From Selaginella moellendorffii (lineage: Eukaryota; Streptophyta; Lycopodiopsida; Selaginellales; Selaginellaceae): a DNA stretch of 64,000 nucleotides. Made by a program: the position numbers and the translations under genes. The DNA lies in contig NW_003314318.1 of assembly GCF_000143415.4 (NCBI RefSeq), forward strand, positions 5,676 through 69,675, given 5' to 3'. Shown piece after piece: positions 1-11,336 of the stretch (position 1 is its first letter; every line of letters begins with the position of its first letter). The notes below the pieces were generated by a model. The model did no database searches. It had not been told where the DNA came from and saw nothing but the letters and a program-made list of their open reading frames with translations.

Positions 1-450
1 TGCATTCCAATAGAGATCATATTTCCTCGAGGCCTTGACAACCCTTGTCACTTGCTCGACAAGCTCAACATCGCTAGCATTGTGTTTTGGCATGATCTCA
101 TGGATGAAGGACGAGCACACGCTGCTTAGAACAGAGATTGTGCATGCTCCTCACCTCCACGAACATCGCTAGCATTGTGTTATCGGCATGATCTCATGGA
201 TGAAGAACAAGCACACGCTGCTTAACAAAGAGATTGTGCATGCTCTTCCTCTCCACCCTAATGGGATTGGTTTGCATTTACATCAAAGCACCTTGAAACA
301 GAAACGTATGACTGAACGCACGTCCTCGTCCAGAGCAAGCTCAAACTCTCTCCCTCTCGAGAAGAATCCTCGGCGCCTATAAGAAAAGTTAGCGTTAGGG
401 TCAGTGTTCAGTTTATCTCTAAGCGTAAGAAGTATATACGCAGATCAAGG

Positions 451-2250
451 ATGGCGTTTCTGCGAGCGCAGCGCGTTTTGTACATCCATCCCACAGGCGA
501 AGCGGAACTAGACGAAGGAGTGCTGCGGCACAAGGGGAGGAGAGGTAGGCCAGTTCCCAGCGCTCTGCCCGATGTGGCCGGCCTTCGGGGATGGCTGCAG
601 GAAGAACTGCCTTCTGTGGATTCGGTCCTCGTTCCCGGCGATGGATGGTACAATCCGGAGTACTTACCAGACGGCCCACTTCCTGTGAGCTTTGCGCTTC
701 ATGTGCGTGGATCCGAAGGTAAAGTAAATGGTCTTTTGCTCTTGGTCTCCGCTCATTCTTGGCGATGGTGATCAGGCAAGCGACGCAGGGACGAAAACAC
801 CGCTGTGACAGTCGCAAGGAGTCAGACGAAGAGGGTGAAGGATTACCAAGTATACGAGCCCATGCTCGTGGAGCCGGATATCCTACTGGGCGGCCGGTCG
901 AGTACCATGCTTGTGGCTCTAAAGTGGCTAGCTTTGCTCGAGCGCGAGGCCGCCAAGGTAGACCTTACAAGCCTGAGAGAGCTCAGGCTTGCCAAGGTGA
1001 AGCCAAAGGAGAGCGCCTATTATCCCGGCGTCTTGGCCTTCTTACGAGCTGCTTCGTTTGGTCAGAAAGGCTTGAATTTCGGTGGGCACGGCTTGCAGGG
1101 CTTTATATGCGGCAAGCCAAGCGTTTTGTCGGAAGTGAAAACGAAGGTTTTCTATGCAACTGATAAGGATGAGACGGGTATGGTGGCCAATGCTACGCTG
1201 ATAAAGCAGGAAGCAGACTATCTGAAAACGGGAATCGAGGGAACGGATGAGACGGCTCGTCTGGGGTGCCTGTTTTGCCGCATGGACAGGTTCTGGATTG
1301 TCAAGTACCTGCGAGAGACGGATAAGGTTCAGGTGACGCCGGGATTTCCTTTGCCTCTGCAGCTGGCCGACTTCAGTCCGGATTTTGTGCTGATGAAGCT
1401 TTCGTGGCTAAATGAGGCCAGCTTGGAGAGCATCAGCCTGAAAGACGTTCTACCTTCTAAACCGATGCCTGGATTCTGTACGTTGGTCTCCTATACGGAG
1501 GAATTGCAGCGAATGTACGATCTACCGGTGCTGAGTGTTCGTTTCGTCGGACCAAGCACTGATATCCCGCTCTCAGATCTGACGCCGGTGGCTTATGGCA
1601 AGAAGTCTCTTGTGGTGCTCCGACGATCGGCGTTCAATGTCCTCAAGATCTGCTCGCCATCGAGTGCTGAGATGGAGCGACGCATCCATGCAGCATCCGA
1701 CGGCCACTCCAACGTGCGGAGGCTTGTGAACTGGGGGATGGTGAGCATTGGGGAGAACAATGACGTGTTTGGCTTTCTGGAGCTCGAGGGCTATGGCCAG
1801 CCTTTGGGTCGGGAGCACATTGCCGACATGGAAGCGATGGATGATATGTGGAATCAGGCGTACCGGGGGCTCAAGCATCTCCATTCCAAGGGTGTTCTTC
1901 ACCGGGACGTGAAGCCAGACAACCTGGTCGTGTTTCCGGGCAACGTGCTCAAGATAAACGACTACGATGTGTCGTGCTTCAAAGGCGAGAGCCGTGCTTA
2001 CAGCGAGATGGTGGGAACTGTCGGGTACCAGTCTCCTTCTGATATGTTGCCGTATGCGGAGGAGGACGACGTGTTGTCTCTGGCGCTCTCTTTCTATGCT
2101 CTCAAGTTCGGAACGACAACGACTTCGAAAGCGGGCCGGCTCCATATCTTACTCCGAGAGCTGCAGCCGGATGTTTTCCCTGGAGCAATGATCCAGGCAG
2201 TGGAAGAAGCGGTGATGCAACTCAACTTGGAGCTACTTGAAGAAGATTAG
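451..2250 (+). CDS. Divergent protein kinase, copy A (exons 451-718, 776-2250)
   Basis: The two exons join in frame (intron 719-775, GT-AG) to give 580 residues. The C-terminal third is a protein kinase fold: a VLK motif supplies the ATP-binding lysine, and the catalytic loop is HRDVKPDN. The magnesium motif DFG is replaced by DYD, the APE motif is degenerate (GYQSPSD), and the helix-F aspartate is kept in an EEDDVLSLA segment. The HRD and lysine residues suggest possible activity, but this is unproven. The first roughly 330 residues match no family I recognise; a basic KRRR segment at the exon junction followed by KRVK could be a bipartite nuclear signal. The start at 451 is the first ATG of the open exon and copy B conserves it. 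A CRN-like effector kinase was considered, but no typical CRN header motif is visible. Substrate and pathway are unknown. Confidence 0.8.
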
Positions 2251-3465
2251 TACTAGCCTATTGAATGGTTTGTAAATTAAGACCTTTGTAGCAACACCTA
2301 ATAATCACATAGACGTGGATCCCAATACGTTGGAGTCTATCAAGTTGGAGTTGTTTTATTTTGTTTGTGGTGGGCATGATGTTATTAGGAGATGCATTTC
2401 GCAGTACATGTTCCATGCAGCACTTCTTCCTTCCCCCAGCTTGCACTTGGCAAGTCTACCATACGGATGGAGGTCCCTCCAGCCAGTTTAGCAACACAAG
2501 AACAAGGTTGCGGTGGTGGTCGTGCTCGTGTACACAGTTGCACCGGGTGGTGAAGATGTAAAATTGTTTCCTGTTGAAAAATTGGAAAACTAATGGATGT
2601 ATCTAAAGTTTCAAAAGGCTCCTCTGATGTTCATGGATAACAGGATTACTCCTCCACTCTTTCACAGCATGCTGTGCGGAGTTGATATTCATTTTCTTTT
2701 GTGTTGTTAATGTTACTAAAGTGATGGTCTTCATGGATTCAGGTTTAATAATCCCCTCCATTCACTCCTTCATTGTCAATGTTTGGCAACATCTTTATAG
2801 TGCCATTTATGCAAGTTTTTAGTTCAATTGAATTGGTCATATACAACTTCATAGGCCATTTCCATAGGGGGTATCATTATATCATCATTGTATTTGATTA
2901 CTTTAGTCTGTGGGTTGAGGTGTGTATACCTTGTAACATGGTTTGAAAACTTGAGTGTATCCTTTCAAATCAAGATTGTGAAAAGCATTGACACAATTTT
3001 CCTTTACATAGGTTTATAATTATGAATCTCTCTTTTAAAAGTAGGTTTTATTTATAATTTTCTTTTATATAAAAGTGATTTAAATGGGTCTTAAAATAAA
3101 TTTCTAAAACTAAGATTTGTGTATATTCTAAAGATGATTTATAAAGTTTGTATAAATCTATGGAGTAGGTTCACAAAATTGATTTATAAATTTTTGGTTT
3201 TAAATAATTTTTAAAATTAAGTTATTTTAATTACAAAAGGTTTATTTAGTGTATTTATAAAGAAGATTATGTTATGGTCTATATGATATTATAAGAATAT
3301 TTACTATGTAAAAATATAATAATTTTTTCAACTAGATAACTTTGTTTATAATTATATTTTAATGGCTGTATAAGAAATGTTTTTCTGCTAATATAACAAC
3401 TTAATTATTTAACCAACTAAAATATAATTATATTCACTATAAAACTATAATTTAATTAATTTAAT
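2251..3465. other. AT-rich 3' flank of kinase copy A, no gene seen
   Basis: This AT-rich non-coding DNA lies downstream of kinase copy A and corresponds to 34373-35633 beside copy B. Its first few hundred bases should hold the 3' UTR and polyadenylation signals. The two copies differ by several indels here, unlike the nearly identical coding regions. No open frame with recognisable content was seen on either strand. Confidence 0.6.
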
Positions 3466-4561
3466 TGCTCTACGAACAGCTCTCTTGTGTGTAAATATTC
3501 TAGAATACTTTACTATCTAATGGTTGTTATTTATTTAGATTAATCTTGTATTTATAAATTGTAAACATGTTTCTAATTATAAACTTCCATTTGATTAATT
3601 GGATTAATATATAGGAATAACACTACTACTAAGCAAATCAAGTGTTGTTGTGTATAACATATTATTATTGACTTAAGCTATATAATTAAACAGCAAATCA
3701 AGTTTTAAAATTTACATACTTATATTTTCTCAAATTAAATAAATTTATGTAGCCCTTTTCCTTGAAGGGGATTAAAATAGATTATTCTTTCAGAATATTT
3801 TTTAATATTTTTTGGATGAATGAATATTCCAAATGTGATGAATTTCTTTATCCATTTTGTTAGTGTATATTTTTTATATTCCATTTTTCTCTTACCACCT
3901 CTTTGATATGGCAATGAATATAATTGTGTATATTTGTTATAACGCTTAAATTATCTATCATATGTAGATTTATTGTTTGTTTTGAGTTGCATACAAAGAT
4001 ATTATGCACACAATCACTTTTTAATTGCTATATTAGCAATCAAAATGTGATTATGTATATAATATTTTTGTAGTGGGATATACCCTATATACATGGCATG
4101 ACATCATAATCTCAAACAGCATGAAGTCACCACAAATTTAACAATCACTTTTTTGTCTTGTATCATTGAATGCAAATTTATAATCTCTTGATCATGATAA
4201 TCTCTTTACTCTTATTTCACACAACTGTGGCTCATTTCTTATAGTTTAGAAGCATAGTTTTATTGTAACATTCCCTTGGTCCCCACATCATATGTTGCAA
4301 GAAAAGCATTTAAACCACAATAACACTCTTGAAGTGATACACCCCTTCCTAGCCTCCTAACTTATAAAAATGAGATATCAGTGCAATGTACATTGGTGTA
4401 AGTTTTTGAATTTTCATTTTTTGGGAGATCACTCAACCCAATATTATTCAAACCCAAATATCCCAAAATTCTTAACTAATTAAAAAAAGATTGCCCTTAC
4501 CCTTTATATTTGAATTCTTATAGATCTATTTTTTTTGTTACTTACAATTAATCCACTCCAA

Positions 4562-4566
4562 ATAAG
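4562..4566. repeat. Target-site duplication ataag (left) of chromovirus
   Basis: The five bases ataag directly before the LTR at 4567 recur directly after the other LTR at 18142-18146. Five-base duplications are usual for Ty3/gypsy integration. Confidence 0.9.
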
Positions 4567-4952
4567 TGTCAAGACCCCCAACAAGATCAAGACTGGAAAA
4601 TGCTAAAGACAAGAGAAAAAGCTAGTGAAAACAAAGAAGAGGCCTTAGACTGGTGTTGATTCAGATTGTGGAGAAATGGAACAAAGCTAACCTATATATA
4701 CTATAGGTTGATGAAGCTCCACCACTCTTGGATCGAGGACGGCCTAAATACAGCTGAGGTCGAGGAGGCGCCACATCATCATCAGGAATGTGGCTCGAGA
4801 CTCAAGAATCGGGAAGTGTCTCGAGACTTAGGAATCAGGAAGTGTCTCGAGAGTCAGGAATAGGGAAGTGTCTCGAGAGTCAGGAATGTGGTTTGCAGGT
4901 CAGGAATCCGGTGAGAGTCAGGAATGTGGCAAGAATTGGGGGATTCTTGACA
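4567..4952 (-). repeat. Chromovirus LTR (3' LTR in element orientation)
   Basis: This 386-bp terminal repeat starts with tgtcaag and ends with ttgaca. Short imperfect direct repeats built on a gtctcgaga core lie at about 4790-4890. The matching copy is 17756-18141. Confidence 0.95.
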
Positions 4953-4966
4953 GCACCCCCTCCTCA
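4953..4966 (-). promoter_or_regulatory. Polypurine tract of chromovirus
   Basis: On the minus strand the bases directly upstream of the 3' LTR read tgaggagggggtgc, a purine run in the position where plus-strand DNA synthesis is primed. Confidence 0.7.
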
Positions 4967-5435
4967 AGAACGAGTGGAACGAGGATGTGAACGAGAACGA
5001 AGAGGAGGATGAGATGAGCGGCGAGGGATGGGAGATGGAGAAAAAAAATGAGGACTAGGACGAGAAGGATAGCAGCGGTGGAAGTCCTGAACAAGGTCAG
5101 GAGAATGAATCAGGTTGTCCGCAGGTTCCCAAGTGCGTTCCTCAGGTCCGTAACCCTTCCAGTCCACCAGATAGTAGAGTTTAGACCGTGAAATCTTGGA
5201 ATCAAGGATGTCCTGAACCTCGTACTCAGACCCATCCTCGAGCTGCACTGGTGGAGGCGGAGGAATGACCCGATTTGGAATAGGACTGGGAATATAAGGC
5301 TCAAGGAGAGAGGAGTGAAAAACGGGGTGAATTTGATATGAGGAGGGAAGTGCAAGGCGATAAGTGACAGGATTAATGATGGCAGTGATAGGGAAAGGAC
5401 CAAGGCGTTTGAAATCGAGTTTTGGACAGGGCCTG
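4964..5435 (-). pseudogene. Chromovirus integrase tail and chromodomain
   Basis: Minus-strand coding for the C-terminal end of the polyprotein, now cut off from the rest by the nested insertion. The part at about 5229-5435 encodes the end of the integrase C-terminal module (IHPVFHSSLLEPYIPS core visible on the minus strand). The part at 4964-5248 encodes a chromodomain with the conserved YLVDWKGY and TWEPADNL segments, including the aromatic residues used for histone-tail binding in this family. Chromodomains in chromoviral integrases direct insertion towards marked chromatin. Confidence 0.85.
5431..5435. repeat. Target-site duplication gcctg (left) of nested element
   Basis: The five bases gcctg precede the LTR at 5436 and are repeated at 13118-13122 directly after the second LTR. 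Confidence 0.9.
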
Positions 5436-7216
5436 TGTGAGACACAAAATCCCTAGGCCCCAAAGTGGAGCCGGAAGGGTGCCACGTGGTAGTGGCCGAA
5501 GCGAGAGCCAAACGAGCGTAACACGTTTGGACCAAAAGCTCCGACTTGAAAAGTCAAGAGCGGGAGTGGAACTCCCAACGAAGTGCTCAAGGAACGAGCA
5601 CGAAGCGAGTAAAAAGCGAGGCTCCAAAAAGGGACCCAAAAGGACCAACACATGACACGTGGAAGTGTCCGAGATGGACCCGAGATGGAGTCCGATATGG
5701 AGTCCGAGACGGAGTCCGATATGGAGTCCGAGACGGAGTCCGATATGGAGTCCGAGACGGAGTCCGAGATGGAGTCCGAGGTGGACCCGAGATGGACCCG
5801 AGATGGAGTCCGAGATGGAGTCCGAGGTGGACCCGAGATGGACCCAAAATGGAGTCCGAGATGGAGTCCGAGATGGAGTCCGAGATGGACCCGAGATGGA
5901 GTCCGAGATGGAGTCCGAAATGGAGTCCGAGATGGACCCGAGATGGAGTCCGAGATGGAGTCCGAGATGGACCCGAGATGGAGTCCGAGATGGAGTCCGA
6001 GATGGAGTCCGAGATGGAGTCCGAGATGGAGTCCGAGATGGAGTCCGAGATGGAGTCCGAGATGGACCCGAGATGGAGTCCGAGATGGAACCGGGACTGA
6101 GATCAAGTCCGAGGCCGAATCCGAAGTCGGATCCGAAATCGGATCCGAGATCGAGCCAGAGACTAAGTCCAAATACTAATACGGGTCAAGGGGTGAAAGC
6201 CCAAAGCGTGCGTCTCCCAAGGGGGGGGGGCTGCGGGGGGTTCCAAAAGTATAGTAGGGAGAGTGTGGGGGTTGGAGCCCAGTTGGAGCCAGTTGGGCCA
6301 GGAAGGGCCAGTTTGGCCCAGGAAGGGCCAGTTTGGTCCAGGAAGGCCAGACCCAGTGTTGGGTGATGAGCTGACCACTGGGAAGTCCAAGACTAGAGTG
6401 AACACGGACCGACAAGCGGGGTAGCTTGGTGAAGTGTTCAAGAGCCGGCTCTAGTTCCCCCGGGAGATCGACTGGCCGATGCTCCCAGTCCAAGTGTGGG
6501 TGGCACTACCTACTTGGATACCAGGCGTGGCTCAACGGAACCTCGCTCTAAGCCCATGGCTAGAGCACCCAAGGGCAGAAGGCGAGGAGAGTACCCAGGT
6601 GGCTCGCGTAAGGCCACGGTGTTCCGAAATGTTGTCCCAAAGGCCCAGACTGTGGAAAGGAAGAGGAGCAGTCCTCTGGGGTAGTGACCAAGGACACAGT
6701 CGTGTGGTGAGGAAGTCCCAGAGGACCGTGGGACTTAGTGGTCGGGCCTGTGGGTCTCGATCCAGTGGCAGTGTTGGCAAACACGGCCAGGGGCAGAAAG
6801 GGACTTAGTGGGGACTGACAGAGGGATATTGGGGAAGGCTATTCCCCTTGTCGGTGGGCATCCTAAGGATGCTAAGGAGTGGATCTGAGATGACCACTCA
6901 CGGATGGTTTGCCTAGTCTTGGAGAGCCAAGACGGTGATGCAAGTGGTATTGGACTACCAGTGTGGCAAAGGTGATTGGGCATGGCCTTAGCGTAACGGG
7001 CTGCGATGTCGGTGGTACCTTTGAGTGTCGGTCATGGGATCGGACACGTGGAGCACTTGGACCAAGTGCAAATGTTGAGTGGTATGGATGCCATTCTCGG
7101 GGCTAGCAAGTCCCAAGTCCTGGATTGGACTTATGGAGGTTGTGAATGAGACTCCTCCAAGTGGTCGGAGGTGTGGTTAAGTGACTAAAGTAGAATGGAA
7201 AATTTAGTCGCTTACA
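5436..7216 (+). repeat. 5' LTR of nested LARD-like element
   Basis: This 1781-bp repeat runs from tgtgagacac to cgcttaca. It matches 11337-13117 at a constant offset of 5901, with no difference seen on reading both copies. It holds a 12-bp minisatellite at about 5680-6095, a guanine run near 6223, and a GC-rich right part. Open frames inside it are by-products of the 12-bp repeat period, not genes. Confidence 0.95.
5680..6095 (+). repeat. 12-bp minisatellite inside the 5' LTR
   Basis: Dozens of tandem copies of gagatggagtcc lie here, mixed with the variant gagatggacccg and a few gatatg and gagacg substitutions. Because 12 is a multiple of three and the unit has no stop in most frames, this block opens long frames on both strands with repeated MESE, RDGV, SPRW or LHLG peptides. 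Confidence 0.95.
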
Positions 7217-7218
7217 AT

Positions 7219-7231
7219 TTGGTATCGGAGC
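7219..7231 (+). promoter_or_regulatory. Primer binding site (initiator Met tRNA type)
   Basis: The sequence ttggtatcggagc lies three bases after the 5' LTR. It matches 11 of 12 positions of the usual plant retrotransposon primer site tggtatcagagc, complementary to the 3' end of initiator methionine tRNA. Confidence 0.8.
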
Positions 7232-9711
7232 TGTTCCTTAGTCCGACTTTTATTGGTGCTCAAGTATATCACCACTGGTGTTGGCATTGGAAGGTCCGAG
7301 GAGTGGGCCTATCCTTGAGGAGTAGCAGGTCAGGAAGACATGGCTCTCCATTACAGTTCATGTGTGAACTTGTAGACAAGGTGGTGGATAGAAAAGGGCC
7401 AATAATGGAACGACTTTGGGATCTTGGGAACAGTGCAAGGTTTTCCTCATTGAGTTGAGGATGTGATCCAGATGAGCGTTTGACTTAGCAAACTGGCTAA
7501 TATAGTTATGGTAAATAACTATAGTTGGGATCACGGGAAAGATAGAGACTCCAAAACAATAAAGGAGTCACAAGTTTATCCTCACATGGTTGAGGCTGGT
7601 GCTCATGAAGGTGAGACCGGAACGGATGACCGCGAGAGGTCAAGTAGGGATGAGGACACGAGTCCTCGAAATGGTAGCCGGGGCTACCTCTAATAAATGC
7701 TGGAACAACCCAAGGAGTTGGGGTGTACTCAAAGGATGAGTTAGTATTCTCATCACATGGACAAGTGGTCCTAAGGGGCAAAAGGTTGCTCAAGAGAACA
7801 AAACAAGTGTCGGAGGAACACTTGCAAAGATGGTCCTTGTGAGCAGGACCTGAATACAAGAAGTGGTATTCCAGCAAGTTGGCACCTCGAAGACCAAGAC
7901 CTCGCAGGTCGTTGGATTAGCAAAGTCTAAAATGCTGGATGACTCAAGTGGAGTCAAGAAACGGTCCTAAGGGATTGGTTGAAGCATTTGGACTGAGGTG
8001 TATGGTGCCCCATGAGATATGGGGAGGATCATAAGATCCAAGTATGAGAACAGTAGGTATCTCATCGATGGCAAAATGTGCCATGCTAAAAGTTATGGAA
8101 AAGGTGTTCCCAGAAGGAAACAACTTTGACACAAAGTTGTGTGTGACCTCTATGGTGCAGTGCTAACGAATGGTTGGCCTGAGAAAGAGCGGTGTTGGTC
8201 TTGGCAAAGACTTAAACACGAAGGGGAAGTGTCATAGAGGTAGGCTCGTGGAGCCGATGGTGTGGAGACACCAAATGTGCCAAGGTGTGGTACCTTGAGG
8301 CTATGTTGGTGGGTTCATGAGAACCCCTTGCCAAAGGAATCCCAGTGGGAATGGGAATGGCATAGCCTAAGCTGCAGAGCATGCAGTTGGAGTGTGGTGA
8401 CCCAGATAATGATGGAGGTGTGAAAGCACCAAGCAATGAGTTGTAGGACTTGACAACTATGAGGCAACTAAGTAAGAGGTGCAAAATAACTGGTTAAACG
8501 GGTAGAAGGTAGCTACCCAAGACTTCTAGCATAGGGAAGTCGGATATACCCTTACGGGGGATAAGTTGCTTATGTTGCGATATAGTAAGTCAATGTCATA
8601 AAAGGAAATACTCATTGTCAAGAAAACCATCATTGGGACACCCGAACACTCTAGAACACCAGAAGGTGGTGTTTGATGTCGCGAGGGCAATGGATAAAGC
8701 CCAAGGGACTAAGTCCCTTGCGAATGATGGATAGAAAGTGCTATCCAAATGTCCAAGGTTGCGGAGACAGGAGAGGACTGTCTACCCGAGTTGGACAGAG
8801 CCAAAAATGGAATTTTGGCAAGGCTAGTGATGGGCATGTAAAGGCCCATAAGCAACAATGTAATCCCAGTGTGTGGGATTATAAGGTGAGCATGCCCGGA
8901 TTGAGGAACCACCCCCTAGGCTATTGGGTAGGTTCATCCCTAAGAATACTTGCTAAAGCATGATAGAAAGTGCAAAGCTATCCTCCTGGTTTGGAGGAGA
9001 ATGACCAAAGGAAAGGTGTGAAGCCAAAAGCAAGAAGGGGATGGAACCGAACCATAGGAATCGAAGGGCATAACCAAGGTTGGTTATGCCAGCGGGGAGT
9101 GGAGAATCAAGTGGGGGCTCGAGGGTGTTGCCGCTAGCAACCGTGATGCCATGGAGGGTCTAAAATATGGAATTGTCCATGTTAGACTATATGGCAACTA
9201 TAAAGCTTGCGAAAAGGGAGGCCTTAGCAAGCTGAGGGACAGAGTTCCTTCAAGGTTCCCAAAGACGATTCTAGGTAGCGTAGTACCTAGAAAAGGCCAA
9301 GTGTAAATGGTTCGTGGAACGCGCGAAATCAGAGTGGCGCAGCAGAAGCGTGGCCTTGAAGCTTGCCATGAGGCAAGGCTATCAAGGTTAGGGAAGTAGT
9401 TCCCGAGTGTTCAAAGAGAGGGCTTTGAACGAAAGTCGATGGTCAAGGACTTTCACGCTTATGCAGGAACCATGTTACAGTGGTCGGAGAACGTGCCAAG
9501 CGAGATTGGCACGTCGGGGGAACAAATACCCTAGTTGAAGGTGATAACTTCAAAAAGGGTGGGCCATGGGGCCGAGCATGGAGGAGTCCATGCATGATCA
9601 CAGACATGACAAGTGAGAGGACTTGGCAGTGTGGAGGAACTAGGTTCCTAAGCTGTGATCTGTAGCGCGCTTTAAAAATAAGTTGGTGCACCGGCGTGGG
9701 GAGTCACGCCA

Positions 9712-9800
9712 GGCATCTTGTGTGATGCCGTCCGTAGATGCATATACGGAGGTTGGGTTCGAGTCCCGACCCTCTAGTGCTTGGGTTCGAGTCCCAAATC
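9712..9800 (+). other. tRNA-like hairpin series with two B boxes
   Basis: Three hairpins follow one another: a 6-bp stem at 9712-9729, a 6-bp stem with an 8-base loop at 9731-9750, and a 7-bp stem with the loop ttcgagt at 9751-9771. The last has the shape and sequence of a tRNA T arm. A second T-arm-like hairpin follows at about 9782-9799. Both carry the RNA polymerase III B-box ggttcgagtcc. No acceptor stem or A box was found, so this is not called a tRNA gene; a tRNA-derived remnant is likely. Confidence 0.5.
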
Positions 9801-11109
9801 ACTAGGGCGAGGTGATGGTTTGGAATATGGGGACACTCATATTTCGGTGGTCATGGACTCTCAGTGGGGAGACTGGTTTGGGCACACCGCCAAGCGAGGG
9901 ATGCCTCGGAGTCGTGATGCACGGTTAGGTTGCTTAGTGTGGCTCAGCATATCTAACTTGAACAGTTTGGTGCAAGTGGCACCAAGGACGTGGTGAGTGA
10001 GATGGGGACACCTAATCTCAGTTGCTATGGACCCTTGGCCGGAAGGGCTGGCTTGGGCGCACCGTCAAGTGTGGGGGATGCCCCCGGGGTCGTAGTTAAC
10101 AAGTTAAAGGTCTAGAAGACCTAGTACCTACTGGCAAACCTGTTAAGGTGCCGAGGTGAGATCACTAGGTGATCTTGTGGCTAAATAAGGACAAGGTCTT
10201 TGTTTGGGTTAAGGAATAAGGTTCCTAGTTCAAAGCGTTGATTTGAACTATTGATGATGGTGTGGCTTGGTCAAGGTGACCAAGTGGGAAAAGCACCTTA
10301 GGGGAATGAGCTATGTCATTGCGATGGCATAGTGTGTCCAAGGAAAGTAGTCTCTAGGAGAGACCCATAGGAGGGTCACAAAGTTGGGCCATGGACGGGG
10401 CCCATAGCAGAAAATGCTAAAGAGATCTACTAGGGGTGAACACCCTCTGGACTTAGCAAAGTGGAGCTTTGCCATGGAACCAAAAGAATACCTCAAGGAG
10501 GGAGGTAGTGATCCTGTGTTGCTTGATGCAACAATCAATGGATAGGAGCAAAAGATGAGTGGCCAGGATAGGGCCATGGAATCCCGTGGAAGGAATCCAA
10601 GTGGCAAAGTTAGGCGAGGAACACTAATGTGTTGGACGCTAACAAATCACGGGAAAGGAAGTGTGCTTCCAAGGATGGATTCCAAAGTGCTCCAATTTGG
10701 CGAAGTAAAAGCTCCAAGTGAGGGAGCGGCAAGGTAGCCAAATGATAGGGCCATGGACAGCCCTAGCACAAAGTATGATAAATGGAACTTAGTGCCCAAG
10801 GTGGCACGAAATAGAAGAGAGGATGATGGTACCCTCAAGTAGAGAACTTCCTAGGATAGGGAAGTGGAGTTGCACAATCTGTGCAATGCAAGGTGTTGGA
10901 GACACCTAGGAAATTGACTTCCAAAAGTCAAAAGAGTAAAAGTTCCAAGGTGCAAACGTTCCATAGATGGAAATTGAGACTACTCGAGAAGGAGTAGTGG
11001 GATTGACTTAGAGAAGGGTCTCTAAGAGGTTTAGCGAGAACCACTACATGTGGTCCAATCAATCTCTAAGTTGGAGAGGCTACCCTCCTTAGAGGATAAG
11101 CAAGGCAAG

Positions 11110-11244
11110 GTGAGCCTTTGGTGTCAAACCATTGAGGCATATGCAAAAGGCATGGTGAGCCTTCAATGTCAAACCATTGACGAATATGGAGAAGGCATGG
11201 TGGGCCTTCAATGTCGAACCATTGACAAATATTGGCTAGGTGCC
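11110..11244 (+). repeat. 45-bp tandem triplicate
   Basis: Three imperfect 45-bp units begin at 11110, 11155 and 11200 with gtgagcct or gtgggcct, and each contains a caaaccattga or cgaaccattga segment. They lie just upstream of the 3' LTR of the nested element. Confidence 0.85.
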
Positions 11245-11322
11245 AAGGATGGAAATGGTAACACATGCGAGTGTTACTTTACAAAATGGTTTACCGTTCG
11301 ATGAGGACATCGAACTTCGTCT

Positions 11323-11336
11323 ATGGGTGGTGGAGT
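11323..11336 (+). promoter_or_regulatory. Polypurine-like tract of nested element
   Basis: The bases atgggtggtggagt directly before the 3' LTR are purine-rich with a few interruptions and sit where the plus-strand primer is expected. Confidence 0.5.

Larger units (their letters stand above)
1..3469 (+). repeat. Segmental duplication, copy A
   Basis: This stretch matches 32227-35637 and carries the whole kinase gene with flanks on both sides. The gene aligns at a constant offset of 32122 bp with no indel. The 5' flank differs by about 104 extra bases in copy A, mostly a partial tandem repeat of an approximately 100-bp block (compare 65-130 with 170-235). The 3' flank (2256-3465) is recognisably homologous but has many substitutions and indels. 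Homology stops near 3469, where repeat R1 begins. The left edge is the window edge, so the duplication may extend further left. Confidence 0.9.
7217..11336 (+). other. Non-coding interior of nested element
   Basis: This purine-rich, low-complexity-looking DNA holds only short scattered frames, the longest near 120 codons and none recognisable. It contains a diverged internal duplication (about 9811-9920 against 10005-10095), three hairpins with two B-box motifs (9712-9800) and a 45-bp triplicate (11110-11244). No promoter or RNA gene can be assigned with confidence. Confidence 0.7.

Noticed and set aside
451-2250. Assignment of the kinase to the Crinkler (CRN) family
   Set aside because: The kinase fold at the C-terminus is compatible, but no LFLAK or HVLVVVP-type motif can be seen.
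5453-6366. Long open frames on both strands (about 175-239 codons) with repeated SPRW, RDGV, ESEM or GLHL peptides, seen again at 11354-12267
   Set aside because: They arise from the 12-bp minisatellite in the LTRs of the nested element, whose period is a multiple of three; they lack any domain and exist in several frames at once.
9712-9771. A tRNA gene in the nested element
   Set aside because: No acceptor stem pairing and no A box could be found, although three hairpins and B boxes are present.
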